A stretch of DNA of 64,000 nucleotides from the NCBI RefSeq assembly GCF_029109325.1, contig NZ_JAQKQJ010000002.1, positions 235,310 to 299,309 on the forward strand. The letters run 5' to 3'. Below, piece after piece: positions 1 to 8,814 of the stretch; the stretch's first letter is position 1, and every line of letters starts with the position of its first letter. A program made the translations under genes and the position numbers. Under the pieces are notes generated by a model that was not told the origin of the DNA, made no database searches, and saw only the letters and a list, made by a program, of their open reading frames with translations. This DNA comes from Nodosilinea sp. PGN35 (GTDB lineage: Bacteria; Cyanobacteriota; Cyanobacteriia; Phormidesmidales; Phormidesmidaceae).

Positions 1-108
1 ATTGGCCCCGCTGAGGTTTTGATGGCCCAGGTCGGCACCGATCAGCTGAATACCGCGAAAGTCTCGCTCTCCCGCTGCGTAGCGTTCCAAAAGGGTCGCC
101 GCAGTCAT
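1..108 (-). CDS. Pentapeptide-repeat protein, N-terminal fragment (cut by window edge)
   Basis: The minus strand is open from an ATG at 106-108 to the window edge, giving 36 codons. The peptide begins MTAATLLERYAAGERDF and continues with IGADLGHQNLSGAN. This is the usual lead-in of cyanobacterial pentapeptide-repeat proteins (a short helix with RYAAGERDF, then A(D/N)LxxxNL repeats). The family folds as a right-handed quadrilateral beta-helix of mostly unknown role. The rest of the gene lies left of the window, so length and any fused domain cannot be seen. Confidence 0.7.
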   Translation of the reverse strand, partial: MTAATLLERYAAGERDFRGIQLIGADLGHQNLSGAN

Positions 109-522
109 TTCGACGGGTTCACTGGGAAAGTGGGAATCCAGGGATGGAGAATTAGAGGGGGGCGTTTCCAATGAAAGTCCTCAGCGGCAACGATAATCAG
201 GGTTAAGAAGCTCCAGCGGTTCAAGCCGAGTAGGGGCAGCGGGGCAGATCAATGGCATGTCACCTACCCCAGGCTAGAAGTCTTAGGATAACCAGAAGCT
301 TGTCTTGGGTAAACGCCTGCCTTTGCTCTAGCAGCCTTGCCCTCTGCAACCTTAACAGTTCTCAATCTGCCCTGCTCAGAGCCGACGAAAAAATCAGCCA
401 ATCTACCCAGGTACAGGGCTGGCAGACCGTTCCGCTGGGAGCGGCAACCCAGGGAAGTTTTGCCTGGGGTATGCTAATTCTGGTTTAAGTTGCCCCAGTC
501 CGTTGCCCTGGTTGCTGATCTT
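109..522. other. Intergenic region without a recognisable gene
   Basis: About 410 bases lie between two divergent genes. Small open frames here have no family resemblance or convincing ribosome-binding site. I see no tRNA, clear terminator or repeat array. It presumably holds the promoters of the two divergent genes, but no convincing -35/-10 pair was picked out. Confidence 0.4.
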
Positions 523-1326
523 ATGCCCCGATCGCTGCTCACTCTCCTGCGTCGCCGTCTGTTTTGGCTCACCCTGCTGCTGACGGTGTGGCTGCTGTGC
601 AGTGGCCATGCCCAGGCGGCAGGCCAGCCCCTGAGCTGGGCCGATCGCCTGGCAGCTTTCCCCCAGTGGGGCAGTAAAGCTGCGCTGCCCGCCGCCCAGG
701 GAGATCTGATCTACCCAGACTGGCTGCGGGGCGATTGGCAGCTCACCAGCACCCTGGTCGATCTGGCGGCCCCCTTGGCCCCTGGGGTAGTGAGCCCAGG
801 GTTTGAGGGCAACCGGGCCCAGGTGGGCCTGCCGGTGACCTGCCCTGTGCGGTTTGTGGCGGTGCCGCCGCGCTGGCAGGGGCTGATTCCCGTGGTGACT
901 GGCTCGCCTCAAACCGTGGCCGATCGCGCCTTTAACGGTCTGAGTCTGGCCCGCGCCTACCTGGGCGATGCCACCGTCAGGGCGGTGAAGGTTGACCCCA
1001 AAAATCCTAACCGTCAGGTGACACTGCTGAGCGGCAGCCGCCAGCTAGAGTCCACCGTGACGGCGCGGGCAGTGGAGGCTCCAGAGGCCGCTCGATTTAT
1101 TACCGTGGAGCGGTTTCAGCAGGTGTTTCGGGGGGGAGCTATTCCCTACTTCAACGAAGTGGAGACCACAACGGCCTACCGCCAGGCGGGCGATGGCGTG
1201 GCCGCCGACCAGGTGACGGCGGTGTATCTGTCGCCCCAGGATCCAGACTTTCTCAAGGCGCTGAACCAGCCCGTGGCCCTGTACCGCTATCGGCTGGAGC
1301 TGGTGCCAATGGAGCAAGGGAGTTGA
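523..1326 (+). CDS. DUF6816-like secreted/lumenal protein
   Basis: A protein of 267 aa if started at the ATG at 523; the frame is open from a TTG at 490, but the ATG directly precedes a normal signal peptide. Residues about 1-33 are RR-rich, then hydrophobic, and end in SGHAQA-AG, a good signal-peptidase site, so export to periplasm or thylakoid lumen is likely. The mature part contains GDLIYPDWLRGDWQ and STLVDLAAPLAPGVV, which I associate with DUF6816, a family of cyanobacteria and plastids. Function is unknown. The SGNH hydrolase gene downstream is convergent. Confidence 0.65.
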   Translation: MPRSLLTLLRRRLFWLTLLLTVWLLCSGHAQAAGQPLSWADRLAAFPQWGSKAALPAAQGDLIYPDWLRGDWQLTSTLVDLAAPLAPGVVSPGFEGNRAQVGLPVTCPVRFVAVPPRWQGLIPVVTGSPQTVADRAFNGLSLARAYLGDATVRAVKVDPKNPNRQVTLLSGSRQLESTVTARAVEAPEAARFITVERFQQVFRGGAIPYFNEVETTTAYRQAGDGVAADQVTAVYLSPQDPDFLKALNQPVALYRYRLELVPMEQGS

Positions 1327-1354
1327 GAAATTGGGCGAGATGGCGGTATTAGGG

Positions 1355-2257
1355 TCAATCCGCTTCGTTAAACAGGGCCAGGGCTGTACGCCACACCATG
1401 TAGCCATTCTGATTGAGGTGCAGGCCGTCGGTGGTGAGGTCGGGCCGCAGGTAGCCTTCGCCGTTGACAAAGAGTGGGTAGAGGTTTAGGTAGTCGGCTC
1501 CGGTTTCTACGGCAACCAGTTTGAGCTGGCCGTTGACCGTTTGAATGAGATCGGGGGAGACCGTTAGCAGGCGATCGCGCCCCTCCCAGGTGGAGGTCTC
1601 GCCCCCGTGGGGCAAAATCGACTGCACCACTACCCGAGTTTGGGGATGGGTCTGGCGCAGGTAGTCCACCATTTTGCGGACGTTGTACACCAGATCCGCT
1701 GCCGAACCTCCCCAGATCAGGTCGTTGATGCCCACCATGATAAACACCGCCTCGGGGGAGGTGTTGTCGAGCAGGTAGAGGCGATCGCGCAGCCCGGTCG
1801 AGTTTTCTCCCGAAATGGCCTGATTCAGCCAGGTTTTACGCCCCGGCAGCATACTGGCCGGAAACCACAGGGTCAGCGAATCACCCAGCAAAATCGTCTG
1901 GCGCGGCGCATCGATGGCCACCGCCGCCTCCGCTTCCGCCGCCAGCAGCGCCACCCACTGCTCGTAGTCAAGGCTGTGACGCACCCCTAGCTCGGGCTCA
2001 AAGGGAGCAATGGGGACATGGCGATCGGCCGCAAAGGCATTGGCCTGGGGCAGCATGGCATCGCCCGCCTGGCTCAGCTGCCGCAGCACCACCACCACCG
2101 TAATGAACAGCAGCCCATTCAGCACCAGCGACAGCAGCGCCCAGGGGGGCACCCCCTGCAGCCGATGCAGCGCCGAGCGAAGCTGAGGATAGGGTTGAAG
2201 CGGTAAGGCCACGGCGATATACCTACAAACCTGAGGCTGGAAAACCAGCACTCCCAA
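1355..2257 (-). CDS. SGNH/GDSL-family hydrolase, membrane-anchored
   Basis: A 300-aa protein with one hydrophobic segment at about residues 40-58, then an SGNH hydrolase domain. The block I motif GDSL (Ser127), the block III motif VGIND, and the block V motif DGLHLNQNGY (Asp277, His280) are all present, giving a complete catalytic triad. Such enzymes are esterases or acyl/acetyl-hydrolases acting on lipids or polysaccharide acyl groups; the substrate cannot be told from sequence. The single membrane helix suggests an enzyme tethered on the outer face of the cytoplasmic membrane. Starts a little downstream of 2257 are possible, because the first 30 residues are not conserved-looking. Confidence 0.8.
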   Translation of the reverse strand: MGVLVFQPQVCRYIAVALPLQPYPQLRSALHRLQGVPPWALLSLVLNGLLFITVVVVLRQLSQAGDAMLPQANAFAADRHVPIAPFEPELGVRHSLDYEQWVALLAAEAEAAVAIDAPRQTILLGDSLTLWFPASMLPGRKTWLNQAISGENSTGLRDRLYLLDNTSPEAVFIMVGINDLIWGGSAADLVYNVRKMVDYLRQTHPQTRVVVQSILPHGGETSTWEGRDRLLTVSPDLIQTVNGQLKLVAVETGADYLNLYPLFVNGEGYLRPDLTTDGLHLNQNGYMVWRTALALFNEAD

Positions 2258-2345
2258 TGGGTCAAATTGTAGATAGATTTTCCCCTACAAACCACTATTG
2301 CGGCGAGGGTTTTTTACCCAGTCTGGAGGAGGGCACGGGAGGAAG

Positions 2346-3437
2346 CTACACATTGAAGCGAAACAGCATGACGTCGCCCTCCTGCACTACGTACTCTTTG
2401 CCCTCGCTGCGGACCTGGCCCTTGTCCTTAGCTGTGGCCATCGATCCGGCGGCCACCAGGTCGTCGTAGGCCACCGTCTCCGCGCGAATAAAGCCCCGCT
2501 CAAAGTCGGTGTGAATCACCCCTGCCGCCTGGGGGGCTACCATGCCAGCGCGAATTGTCCAGGCGCGGGTTTCTTTAGGGCCGGTGGTGAAGTAGGTGCG
2601 CAGCCCCAGCAGCTCGTAGGTGGCGCGAATCAGGGTCTTGAGGCCCCCCTCTTCAACGCCGAGGGCCGCCAAAAAGTCGCTGCGCTCCTCGTCGTTCAGC
2701 TCCACCAGCTCCGACTCTACCTGGGCCGAAATCACCACCACCTGGGCAGCTTCTGCCGCCGCTACGGCCCGCACCTGCTCTACCCAGGGGTTGCCGCCCG
2801 CCAGGTCTTCTTCCGAGACGTTGGTGGCGTAGATTACGGGCTTGCGGGTGAGCAGCCCCAGGGGCTTGATGATCGCCTCGGCCTCTTCGTCAAGCTCCAC
2901 CTGGCGGGCGGTTTTGCCCTCGTTGAGCACCGGCAGGATTTTTTCTAAAATGGCCAGCTCGGCCTGGGCCTCTTTGTCGGCGCGGGCCAGCTTGCGCACC
3001 CGATCGACCCGGCGCTCTAGCTGGGCCAGGTCAGACAGAGCCAGTTCCAGGTTGATCACCTCAATGTCGCGCACCGGATCCACTGAACCCGAGACATGGA
3101 TGATGTCGTCGTCGTCAAAACAGCGCACTACGTGGACGATCGCATCCACCTCGCGAATGTTGGCCAAAAACTGATTGCCCAACCCCTCTCCCTGGCTGGC
3201 CCCCTGCACCAGGCCCGCAATATCGACAAACTCCACCCGGGCGGGCACCGTCTCCGCCGAGCTAGAGATGTCGGCCAGCACCCGCAGACGGGCATCGGGC
3301 ACCGCCACAATCCCCACGTTGGGCTCAATGGTGCAAAAGGGAAAGTTGGCGGCCTGGGCCTTGGCGTTGGCCACCACGGCGTTGAACAGGGTAGATTTGC
3401 CAACGTTGGGCAGGCCAACAATGCCAGCTCGTAACAT
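2346..3437 (-). CDS. ychF: Redox-regulated ATPase/GTPase YchF (OLA1 family)
   Basis: A 363-aa protein, the normal length for YchF. It begins [19 protein letters not shown] with the G1 P-loop, followed by [13 protein letters not shown], the switch region [20 protein letters not shown] (G3), a coiled-coil arm with ERRVDRVRK, and a C-terminal TGS-like domain ending [11 protein letters not shown]. YchF binds ribosomes and hydrolyses ATP in preference to GTP; it is linked to stress responses. All motifs are intact. It is a monocistronic-looking gene, with the next gene on the opposite strand about 140 bases away. Confidence 0.95.
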   Translation of the reverse strand: MLRAGIVGLPNVGKSTLFNAVVANAKAQAANFPFCTIEPNVGIVAVPDARLRVLADISSSAETVPARVEFVDIAGLVQGASQGEGLGNQFLANIREVDAIVHVVRCFDDDDIIHVSGSVDPVRDIEVINLELALSDLAQLERRVDRVRKLARADKEAQAELAILEKILPVLNEGKTARQVELDEEAEAIIKPLGLLTRKPVIYATNVSEEDLAGGNPWVEQVRAVAAAEAAQVVVISAQVESELVELNDEERSDFLAALGVEEGGLKTLIRATYELLGLRTYFTTGPKETRAWTIRAGMVAPQAAGVIHTDFERGFIRAETVAYDDLVAAGSMATAKDKGQVRSEGKEYVVQEGDVMLFRFNV

Positions 3438-3579
3438 GGGTTAACTCTAGATTGAGATCGTTAGGGAATGTTTGCCGCCATCGGCAAACACCTACCTAGC
3501 ATAAGAGAGGATGGGGTCATTGCGGAGGTGTTGCTATACCCTATAGAACAAACGGACAACGACCGCGCAAGGGTGAGCT

Positions 3580-4194
3580 ATGGCTGGAGTGACAGGGGCA
3601 GGGCGGCGGGTGCAGCCCGCGCTAGCGGCGGGGCTGGTGGCGCTGGGGCTGGTTGGGTGCAATACCCTGGGTCTGTCGCGATCGCCCCAGGGCAACGGCG
3701 AGATGAGTAACCAATACGTCGATCGCGGCTTTCGGGGCGATATGCTGGTCAGCCGCATGAAGCCGGTGCGGGTGCGGCTGCAAAACGGTTGGCAGGCAGC
3801 CCCCACCGGCACCCTGCACAACAGCGCCGACCTGGAGGCCTACAATCTCGACGAAAACATGTTTCTGGTGGTGGTGGGCGAAAACCGCGACGCCGTCTCC
3901 CCCGGCAACATTGAAGAGCAGGCCAATGTCTATCTACAAATTCTCAAGGGCGGCTTCGACCAGGTGATTGCCAACCAGGCGCGTACCGGGGTAGAGCGGG
4001 TCAGCAGCTTTCCGGCGGTGCAGTACGAGGTGCGCGGCAGCGTATCCCAGCGCCCGGTGGCCTACCTGCACACCACGGTCGAAATGGGCGAGGAGTACTA
4101 CCAGGTAGTGGTGTGGACCCCCGACGAGCTGCGCATGGCCAATGCCGATGCCATGCGGGCCGTGACGCAAGAATTTCGCGATGCCCAGCTTTAG
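3580..4194 (+). CDS. Predicted lipoprotein of unknown function
   Basis: A 204-aa protein whose N-terminus has basic residues (GAGRRV), a hydrophobic core ending VALGLVGC, and a lipobox-like cysteine near residue 27. It should be a lipid-anchored exported protein. The mature part contains LQNGWQAAPTGTLHNSADLEAYN and a C-terminal alpha/beta region with EEYYQVVVWTPDELR. The overall pattern (short strands, one long helix, hydrophobic VVVW strand) resembles small PsbP-like lumenal proteins, but I cannot assign it to that family with confidence. The following gene is also a lumenal or thylakoid protein on the same strand. Confidence 0.6.
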   Translation: MAGVTGAGRRVQPALAAGLVALGLVGCNTLGLSRSPQGNGEMSNQYVDRGFRGDMLVSRMKPVRVRLQNGWQAAPTGTLHNSADLEAYNLDENMFLVVVGENRDAVSPGNIEEQANVYLQILKGGFDQVIANQARTGVERVSSFPAVQYEVRGSVSQRPVAYLHTTVEMGEEYYQVVVWTPDELRMANADAMRAVTQEFRDAQL

Positions 4195-4211
4195 TGCCGC
4201 CATTCTGTGGC

Positions 4212-4290
4212 CTAATAGAGTCTGGAGAGCGGAGGACGTTCGCGTTTCTTTTAGAGAAAGCCTTGCCTACGGCAGCTCGCCCCTCGCTCC
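4212..4290. repeat. Dispersed palindromic repeat (GCGGAG...GTTCGCG family)
   Basis: This intergenic stretch has GCGGAGGACGTTCGCG followed by a short TTTCTTTTAGAGAAA dyad and CCTTGCCTACGGCAG. Related units with GCGGAG/CGTTCGCG/GGAGAC or their complements occur near 11485, 27911 and 50258 in this window. It is a small non-coding dispersed repeat located just upstream of the next gene. Confidence 0.45.
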
Positions 4291-4322
4291 ACTCCCGGCC
4301 CTAGACCAAGGATATAATCGCC

Positions 4323-4934
4323 ATGCTGCGCTGGCTCTCCGCAACCCTCCCTGCCAAGCTTTTCTTTGCCGACACCGCCCGGCTGAGCCGGGGTCTTGGC
4401 CTGGCCTGCGCCGCTCTGGTGCTGTGGCTGGGCCTGGGGGGGCAGCCCAGTGCCCTGGCGGGTCTCACCGACGACAACTACGACGGCAACATCTTTGCCC
4501 TCTACGCGGGCAACGGGTCACTGGTGCCCCCAAACGTCAGTCTGGCGGAGTCGCTGAAGTATGGCAAACCCGCCATTGTGGTGATCTATGTAGACGACAG
4601 CAGCGACTGCAAGCGGTTTGCTTCAGTAATTTCCCAGCTCCAGGCCCCCTACGGACGGGTGGCCAACTTTATTCCCATCATGGCCGACTCGATTCCGGTG
4701 CAGGCCAGCTACGAGCCCAGCGAGCCCGGCTACTATTTTAAAAATGCCGTGCCCCAAACCCTGGTGTTTAACGCCCAGGGGGAGCTGGTGTTTAACGAAA
4801 TCGGTACGGTCTCCTACGAGGCGATCGACGATGTCATGCGCGAGGTGTTTGACCTCCTGCCCCGCACCGAGTCGGAAGAGCTGCGCCGCCGCCCCATCAA
4901 CGAGGTGAATTCGGAACTGGTGCCCGAGCAGTAG
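4323..4934 (+). CDS. Thylakoid membrane photosystem I accumulation factor (thioredoxin-like)
   Basis: A 203-aa protein with an N-terminal signal/anchor segment (about residues 20-50, ending PSALA-GL) and a mature part starting LTDDNYDGNIFALYAGNGS. A thioredoxin-like core follows: PAIVVIYVDDSSDCKRFA, then a cis-Pro-type segment AVPQTLVFNAQGELVF. There is one cysteine at the position of a thioredoxin active site, but no CxxC pair. I recognise the family as the cyanobacterial/plastid thylakoid factor needed for normal photosystem I accumulation. It probably sits on the lumenal side of the thylakoid membrane. The ATG start follows a short purine run. Confidence 0.75.
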   Translation: MLRWLSATLPAKLFFADTARLSRGLGLACAALVLWLGLGGQPSALAGLTDDNYDGNIFALYAGNGSLVPPNVSLAESLKYGKPAIVVIYVDDSSDCKRFASVISQLQAPYGRVANFIPIMADSIPVQASYEPSEPGYYFKNAVPQTLVFNAQGELVFNEIGTVSYEAIDDVMREVFDLLPRTESEELRRRPINEVNSELVPEQ

Positions 4935-5025
4935 CGTCCTGGCCCTGGCAGAGCGGCCAGCAAACCCACGGTCACGGCGAGAACTCCCGGTAGGGGCGTC
5001 GGGGTCCTCCTCTGCCTTCGATCGC

Positions 5026-5844
5026 TCAGGGAGCGACCCGCTGCACCAGGGGACGAAATTGCTCCACTAAAGGCATCTGAGCCACGGCCAGGGTGGGATA
5101 GGGGTGACGGCTGTAGTCTTTGCCCACCTCGAGCGGAAAGGGGGCGATGTCGTTCAGCGGTACCCAGGTGGCTCCGGCGGCCTGGGTAATGGCCCACACC
5201 GCCGCAATATCCCAGATCTTGGGCGTTGCCTCCACCGCGCCGATCGCCCAGCCCGCCCCCACCAGCAGCAGGTTGTAGGCCGCCGAGCCCAGCATGCGAA
5301 TCTTGCAGGGAAAGGGGCGTTCCAGCACTGAGGTGCTGCGGGCGCAGAGGCTGAAGAACTGGGTTTTGTCTGGTTCGGCGGTGCTGCTGTGCATGGGGCG
5401 ACCGTTGCAGAACGCGCCGCTGGGCATTTCCAGGCCGCTCTGCCCCGGCCAGTAGCCGTAGAACGCCTGGTTTAAAGGCGGCATGGCCACGTAGCCAAAC
5501 ACCGGGGTACCCCGATACAGCAGGCCCAGCGAAATGCCCCACACCGGAATGCCGCGCGTAAAGTTGGTGGTGCCGTCGATGGGGTCGATGATCCAGCACC
5601 AGTCGGTGGCGGGGAAGATGTGCTCCACCTCTTCGCTGAGCACGCCGTGGGCGGGAAAGGTTTCGGCGATGGCGGCGCGCAGGGTGTCGTCGGCCCAGCG
5701 ATCGCACCGGGTCACCAAACTCCCGTCAGCCTTCAGATCCGCCTGTACCTGACCGAAGTCTTCGAGCAGCTTTTGCCCCACAATTTTAGTCGTGGCCCCG
5801 GCAAAGGCCAGCACCTCGTCCCAGAAGTTTTGTGCCATGCTCAA
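5026..5844 (-). CDS. Inositol monophosphatase-family phosphatase
   Basis: A 272-aa protein with metal-binding motifs of the IMPase superfamily: GVLSEEVE, WIIDPIDGTTNFTRG, and the C-terminal WDIAAVWAITQAAG. Members dephosphorylate inositol-1-phosphate, histidinol phosphate, fructose bisphosphate or PAP. The substrate cannot be fixed here, though cyanobacterial histidinol-phosphatases belong to this family. Its ATG overlaps the stop of the upstream MFS gene by four bases (ATGA), so the two are co-transcribed and translationally coupled. Confidence 0.85.
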   Translation of the reverse strand: MSMAQNFWDEVLAFAGATTKIVGQKLLEDFGQVQADLKADGSLVTRCDRWADDTLRAAIAETFPAHGVLSEEVEHIFPATDWCWIIDPIDGTTNFTRGIPVWGISLGLLYRGTPVFGYVAMPPLNQAFYGYWPGQSGLEMPSGAFCNGRPMHSSTAEPDKTQFFSLCARSTSVLERPFPCKIRMLGSAAYNLLLVGAGWAIGAVEATPKIWDIAAVWAITQAAGATWVPLNDIAPFPLEVGKDYSRHPYPTLAVAQMPLVEQFRPLVQRVAP

Positions 5845-7304
5845 TCCATATCGCTTTCGAGGGCAGCGGTGATCGCCGCCTTGGCATTGGCCTGAAACTC
5901 CTGAATGTTTACCCGGCTGAGCAGCCAGATCGCGATCAGCATGCCGATCGCTTGCAGGGTAAACACCAGCCCGTAGGCCAAAAACGCCTGGGGCTGACCC
6001 ACTTCTGCCGCGCCGTCAAAGGTTCTGAGCAGGGCGCGACCCAGATCGAGCACGCCGCCGCCCAGCACCGTGGCGCTGCCTCGGGCGATCGCCTGGGCCA
6101 GCCCCCAGGCCCCAATAAACGTCCCCGCCGTCTCGGCCACCGTCAGATCCAGCATCAGCACGATCGCCCCCAGGGTGAGCATGCCGGAGGCCGTGCCAAA
6201 CAAAAACACCGCCGACAGCAAAACTGTTGGGTTGCCCGTCAGCCCCGACAGGGTAAGGCCCACCAGGCACAGCGCCGCCCAGCCACAGCCCAGCACCACC
6301 GTGCGCTTTTTGCCAATGCGCGGTACCACCAGCCAGCCCGCGACAATGATGCTCAGCAGCGTGCCCATGCCAAAGGCGGCGTTGAGCTGGGTGGTTTCGG
6401 CAATGGTCATGCCAAAGACTTCGCCGCCGTAGGGCTCCAGCACCGCATCCTGCATGAACAGGCTGAGGCTGAGCACCAGCAAAAAGGTGAAAAACAGCCC
6501 CGTCTGACGGCTGGCGGTGAGAATTTTGAGGGCGCGCCCCAGGGTGAGGCTGTCTTCGCGGTCTCGCAGGGACGATCGCTGGGTCAGCCGCGAATACTTG
6601 CGCTCGATGCCGTAGGTGCTCAGCACCGCCAGGGCGCACACCACCGCCGGGGCAATCACAAACAGCCGGTTTACCGCGCTGCGCACCTGCTCAAAGGGGG
6701 CGTCTAGCTCAATGGGCTTCAGCACAATGGAGGTGATGATCACCCCGGTGATAATGCCCACCATCAGCATGGCCCAGCCAATGCCCACCAGGCGCGATCG
6801 CGAATCCTCATCCGACACATCCACCAGCAGCGCCGTGAACGGCGTTGAGGTGGCGCTCAGGGCCAGACCATAGATGGCAAACAGTAGCCCCAGCAGCCCC
6901 ACCCAGGGGTACACCGCTGGCCCCCAGCCCCCCTCGACAATGCGGCCACCAATTTGCCACACCACCTGCAACGCGCAGAATGCCGTCACCGCCACCGCCG
7001 CGATTCCCAGCCAGATATAGCCGCTGCGGTGGTAGCCCAAAATCGGCCTGGAGTCAGACATCTGGCCAAACCAGACGCGGGCGGGGGCCATAAACTGGTG
7101 TACGGCGATCGCCCCCGCCGCCACCAGGGCCGGCACCCGCAGCTCTTCGATCATCACCCGGTTGAGCACCCCCAGGGTGAGCAGCGACATAATCCCCAGG
7201 CCCATGTTGAACACCCCCAGGCGCAGCATGGTGAAAATGCTGAGATTGGGCTTGAGGGTGGCCGCCGAGCCCGGGGCCGAAGGCGAAACATCGGGGCTAG
7301 TCAT
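5841..7304 (-). CDS. BCD/PucC-family MFS carrier (chlorophyll-binding-complex related)
   Basis: A 487-aa polytopic protein with roughly 12 hydrophobic segments. The N-terminal part includes MLRLGVFNMGLGIMSLLTLG, VLNRVMIEEL, and ARVWFGQMSDSRPILGYHRS, the hallmark of the BCD (bacteriochlorophyll delivery/PucC/LhaA) branch of the major facilitator superfamily. In phototrophs these proteins assist light-harvesting complex assembly or tetrapyrrole movement. It overlaps the IMPase gene by four bases at its 3' end. An 18-bp perfect palindrome lies about 75-90 bases upstream of its start and is a candidate operator. Confidence 0.85.
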   Translation of the reverse strand: MTSPDVSPSAPGSAATLKPNLSIFTMLRLGVFNMGLGIMSLLTLGVLNRVMIEELRVPALVAAGAIAVHQFMAPARVWFGQMSDSRPILGYHRSGYIWLGIAAVAVTAFCALQVVWQIGGRIVEGGWGPAVYPWVGLLGLLFAIYGLALSATSTPFTALLVDVSDEDSRSRLVGIGWAMLMVGIITGVIITSIVLKPIELDAPFEQVRSAVNRLFVIAPAVVCALAVLSTYGIERKYSRLTQRSSLRDREDSLTLGRALKILTASRQTGLFFTFLLVLSLSLFMQDAVLEPYGGEVFGMTIAETTQLNAAFGMGTLLSIIVAGWLVVPRIGKKRTVVLGCGWAALCLVGLTLSGLTGNPTVLLSAVFLFGTASGMLTLGAIVLMLDLTVAETAGTFIGAWGLAQAIARGSATVLGGGVLDLGRALLRTFDGAAEVGQPQAFLAYGLVFTLQAIGMLIAIWLLSRVNIQEFQANAKAAITAALESDMD

Positions 7305-7607
7305 AGGTCGTTATCAAGGTCGTTGAAGAAGCAGATAGAGCCATAGCCGGTCTGGTTAGAACCGTTTTCCTCGGGACGTTCAAACGTTTGAACGCTCCGA
7401 GGTTTGCTGAATGTCTTAAGCCAATTGGCCATGGCTATAACACTACCTTAGACCCTAATTGCCAGCTCGCACGACCATCCTCAGCCGCAGGCCGTAGCGA
7501 CCACAGCCTGCCCAAAAAAGAACCCAGGCTGGGCCCGGGCGTGAGTGTAAGGACTGATGTTGAGCACCCCTGGCCCCAGCCTGAGGAATACCCCGCCGCG
7601 TCCAGGC
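7305..7607. other. Intergenic region between pstB and the BCD carrier gene
   Basis: About 300 bases lie between the end of pstB and the start of the BCD carrier gene, both on the minus strand. It contains the long dyad listed separately. The rest has no recognisable gene, and no clear rho-independent terminator for pstB is seen. Confidence 0.4.
7369..7402. promoter_or_regulatory. 34-bp dyad with a perfect 18-bp palindromic core (candidate operator)
   Basis: The core CGTTCAAACGTTTGAACG at 7377-7394 is its own reverse complement. It is flanked by CCTCGG on the left and CCGAGG on the right, with two mismatched bases on each side. The centre lies about 81 bases upstream of the BCD carrier start on the minus strand. 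The shape suits a dimeric repressor (TetR/MarR-like). A hairpin role is possible, but there is no T-run. Confidence 0.45.
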
Positions 7608-8411
7608 TTAGCCAAAGCGACCCGACACGTAGTCGCGGGTAAACTGCTCCCGGGGGCTATTGAAGATCACCTCAGTGTTGTCGAACTCCACCAGGTACCC
7701 CACCTTGCCGCCCTTCTCGGTCGGCTCGGCATTGTAAAAAGCCGTGCGGTCAGACACCCGCGAAGCCTGCTGCATATTGTGGGTGACGATGATGATGGTG
7801 TAGTCCTCCTTGAGCTGCTTCATGGTCTCCTCGATCTTAATAGTCGAGATCGGGTCGAGGGCCGAGCAGGGCTCATCCATGAGAATGATGTCGGGCTGAA
7901 TGGCAATGGCGCGGGCGATACACAGCCGCTGCTGCTGACCTCCAGACAGCGAAAGGCCGCTCTGCTTGAGCTTGTCTTTAACCTCATCCCAAACCGCCGC
8001 TTTGCGGAGGGAGGTTTCCACCAGCTCGTCCATGTCGCCCCGAAAGCCGTTGATGCGGGCACCCCAGGCGATGTTTTCGTAGATCGACTTGGGAAAGGGG
8101 TTGGGCTTTTGAAACACCATGCCGATCTTGCGGCGGAGCTCTACGGCATCGACGCTGCTGGCGTAGATGTTGTCGCCGTGGAACGTGATCTTGCCCTCGA
8201 CCCGGCAGGAGGCAATCAGGTCATTCATGCGGTTGAAGCAGCGCAACACAGTGCTCTTGCCGCAGCCCGAGGGGCCGATGAACGCCACAATCTCGTTGGC
8301 GGGAATGTGGAGGTTGACGTCTCTAACGGCCAGGTTAGCCCCGTAGTAGACGCTCAGGCTTTCGGCCCTCAGGGCAACATCTGCAGAGGGTGGGGCATAG
8401 GTGTTGGTCAT
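7608..8411 (-). CDS. pstB: Phosphate ABC transporter ATP-binding protein PstB
   Basis: A 267-aa ATPase with the Walker [20 protein letters not shown], a sequence highly typical of PstB, then the Q-loop [15 protein letters not shown], signature [14 protein letters not shown], and Walker [13 protein letters not shown]. It energises high-affinity phosphate uptake with PstSCA, which are not in this window. Cyanobacteria often carry extra pstB copies. The ATG at 8409-8411 gives [19 protein letters not shown] before the domain. A candidate Pho box lies about 75-90 bases upstream. Confidence 0.95.
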   Translation of the reverse strand: MTNTYAPPSADVALRAESLSVYYGANLAVRDVNLHIPANEIVAFIGPSGCGKSTVLRCFNRMNDLIASCRVEGKITFHGDNIYASSVDAVELRRKIGMVFQKPNPFPKSIYENIAWGARINGFRGDMDELVETSLRKAAVWDEVKDKLKQSGLSLSGGQQQRLCIARAIAIQPDIILMDEPCSALDPISTIKIEETMKQLKEDYTIIIVTHNMQQASRVSDRTAFYNAEPTEKGGKVGYLVEFDNTEVIFNSPREQFTRDYVSGRFG

Positions 8412-8814
8412 TTTGGCACCAGGGTCGCGCTACAGTCCGAACAAAATCTCACCCCATACTATTGCAGGCTGAGGCCCTGTTTGGGGTTAAGGCAAGGCTA
8501 AGGGAACTGGCTCTCAGATCCCTGGGCGCTGGAGCACTGGTCAAAACAACAGCTGCCCCCACATCTGGCAACGCCGCCAGAGACAACTTGGCGGAGAATT
8601 TTAGAACGGTGCCGGTGCCGCCACAGCTGCTTTAAATCACTTAGCCTACTCCTTGGGTGTGGTGAAACAGCTGTCTGAGATCACGGGCTACCTCCCGCTT
8701 AGCACCTAGGATGGGCCTATGCACCCAGCTCTGACCAGCGCCGCCAGCAGGTGGCACAAAAACAGGCTCAGGGTTGGGTCGGGCGCTTTATTCTAGAAAA
8801 GCAGGTAGGGTGTT
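8412..8814. other. Divergent intergenic region (pstB / diguanylate cyclase)
   Basis: About 400 bases lie between two divergent genes. Apart from the Pho-box-like direct repeat listed separately, I see no gene, repeat array or clear terminator. Confidence 0.4.
8484..8502 (-). promoter_or_regulatory. Candidate Pho box upstream of pstB
   Basis: Read on the minus strand, this is CTTAGCCT-TGC-CTTAACCC: two 8-mers close to the cyanobacterial Pho-box unit (Y-TTAA-YY-W), spaced by three bases, 73 bases before the pstB start. A third unit is not evident. SphR/PhoB-type control of pstB is well known; assigning this site to it is inference. Confidence 0.4.

Noticed and set aside
200..250. GGTTCAAGCC considered as the T-arm of a tRNA
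   Set aside because: No acceptor stem, anticodon arm or D-arm can be built around it.
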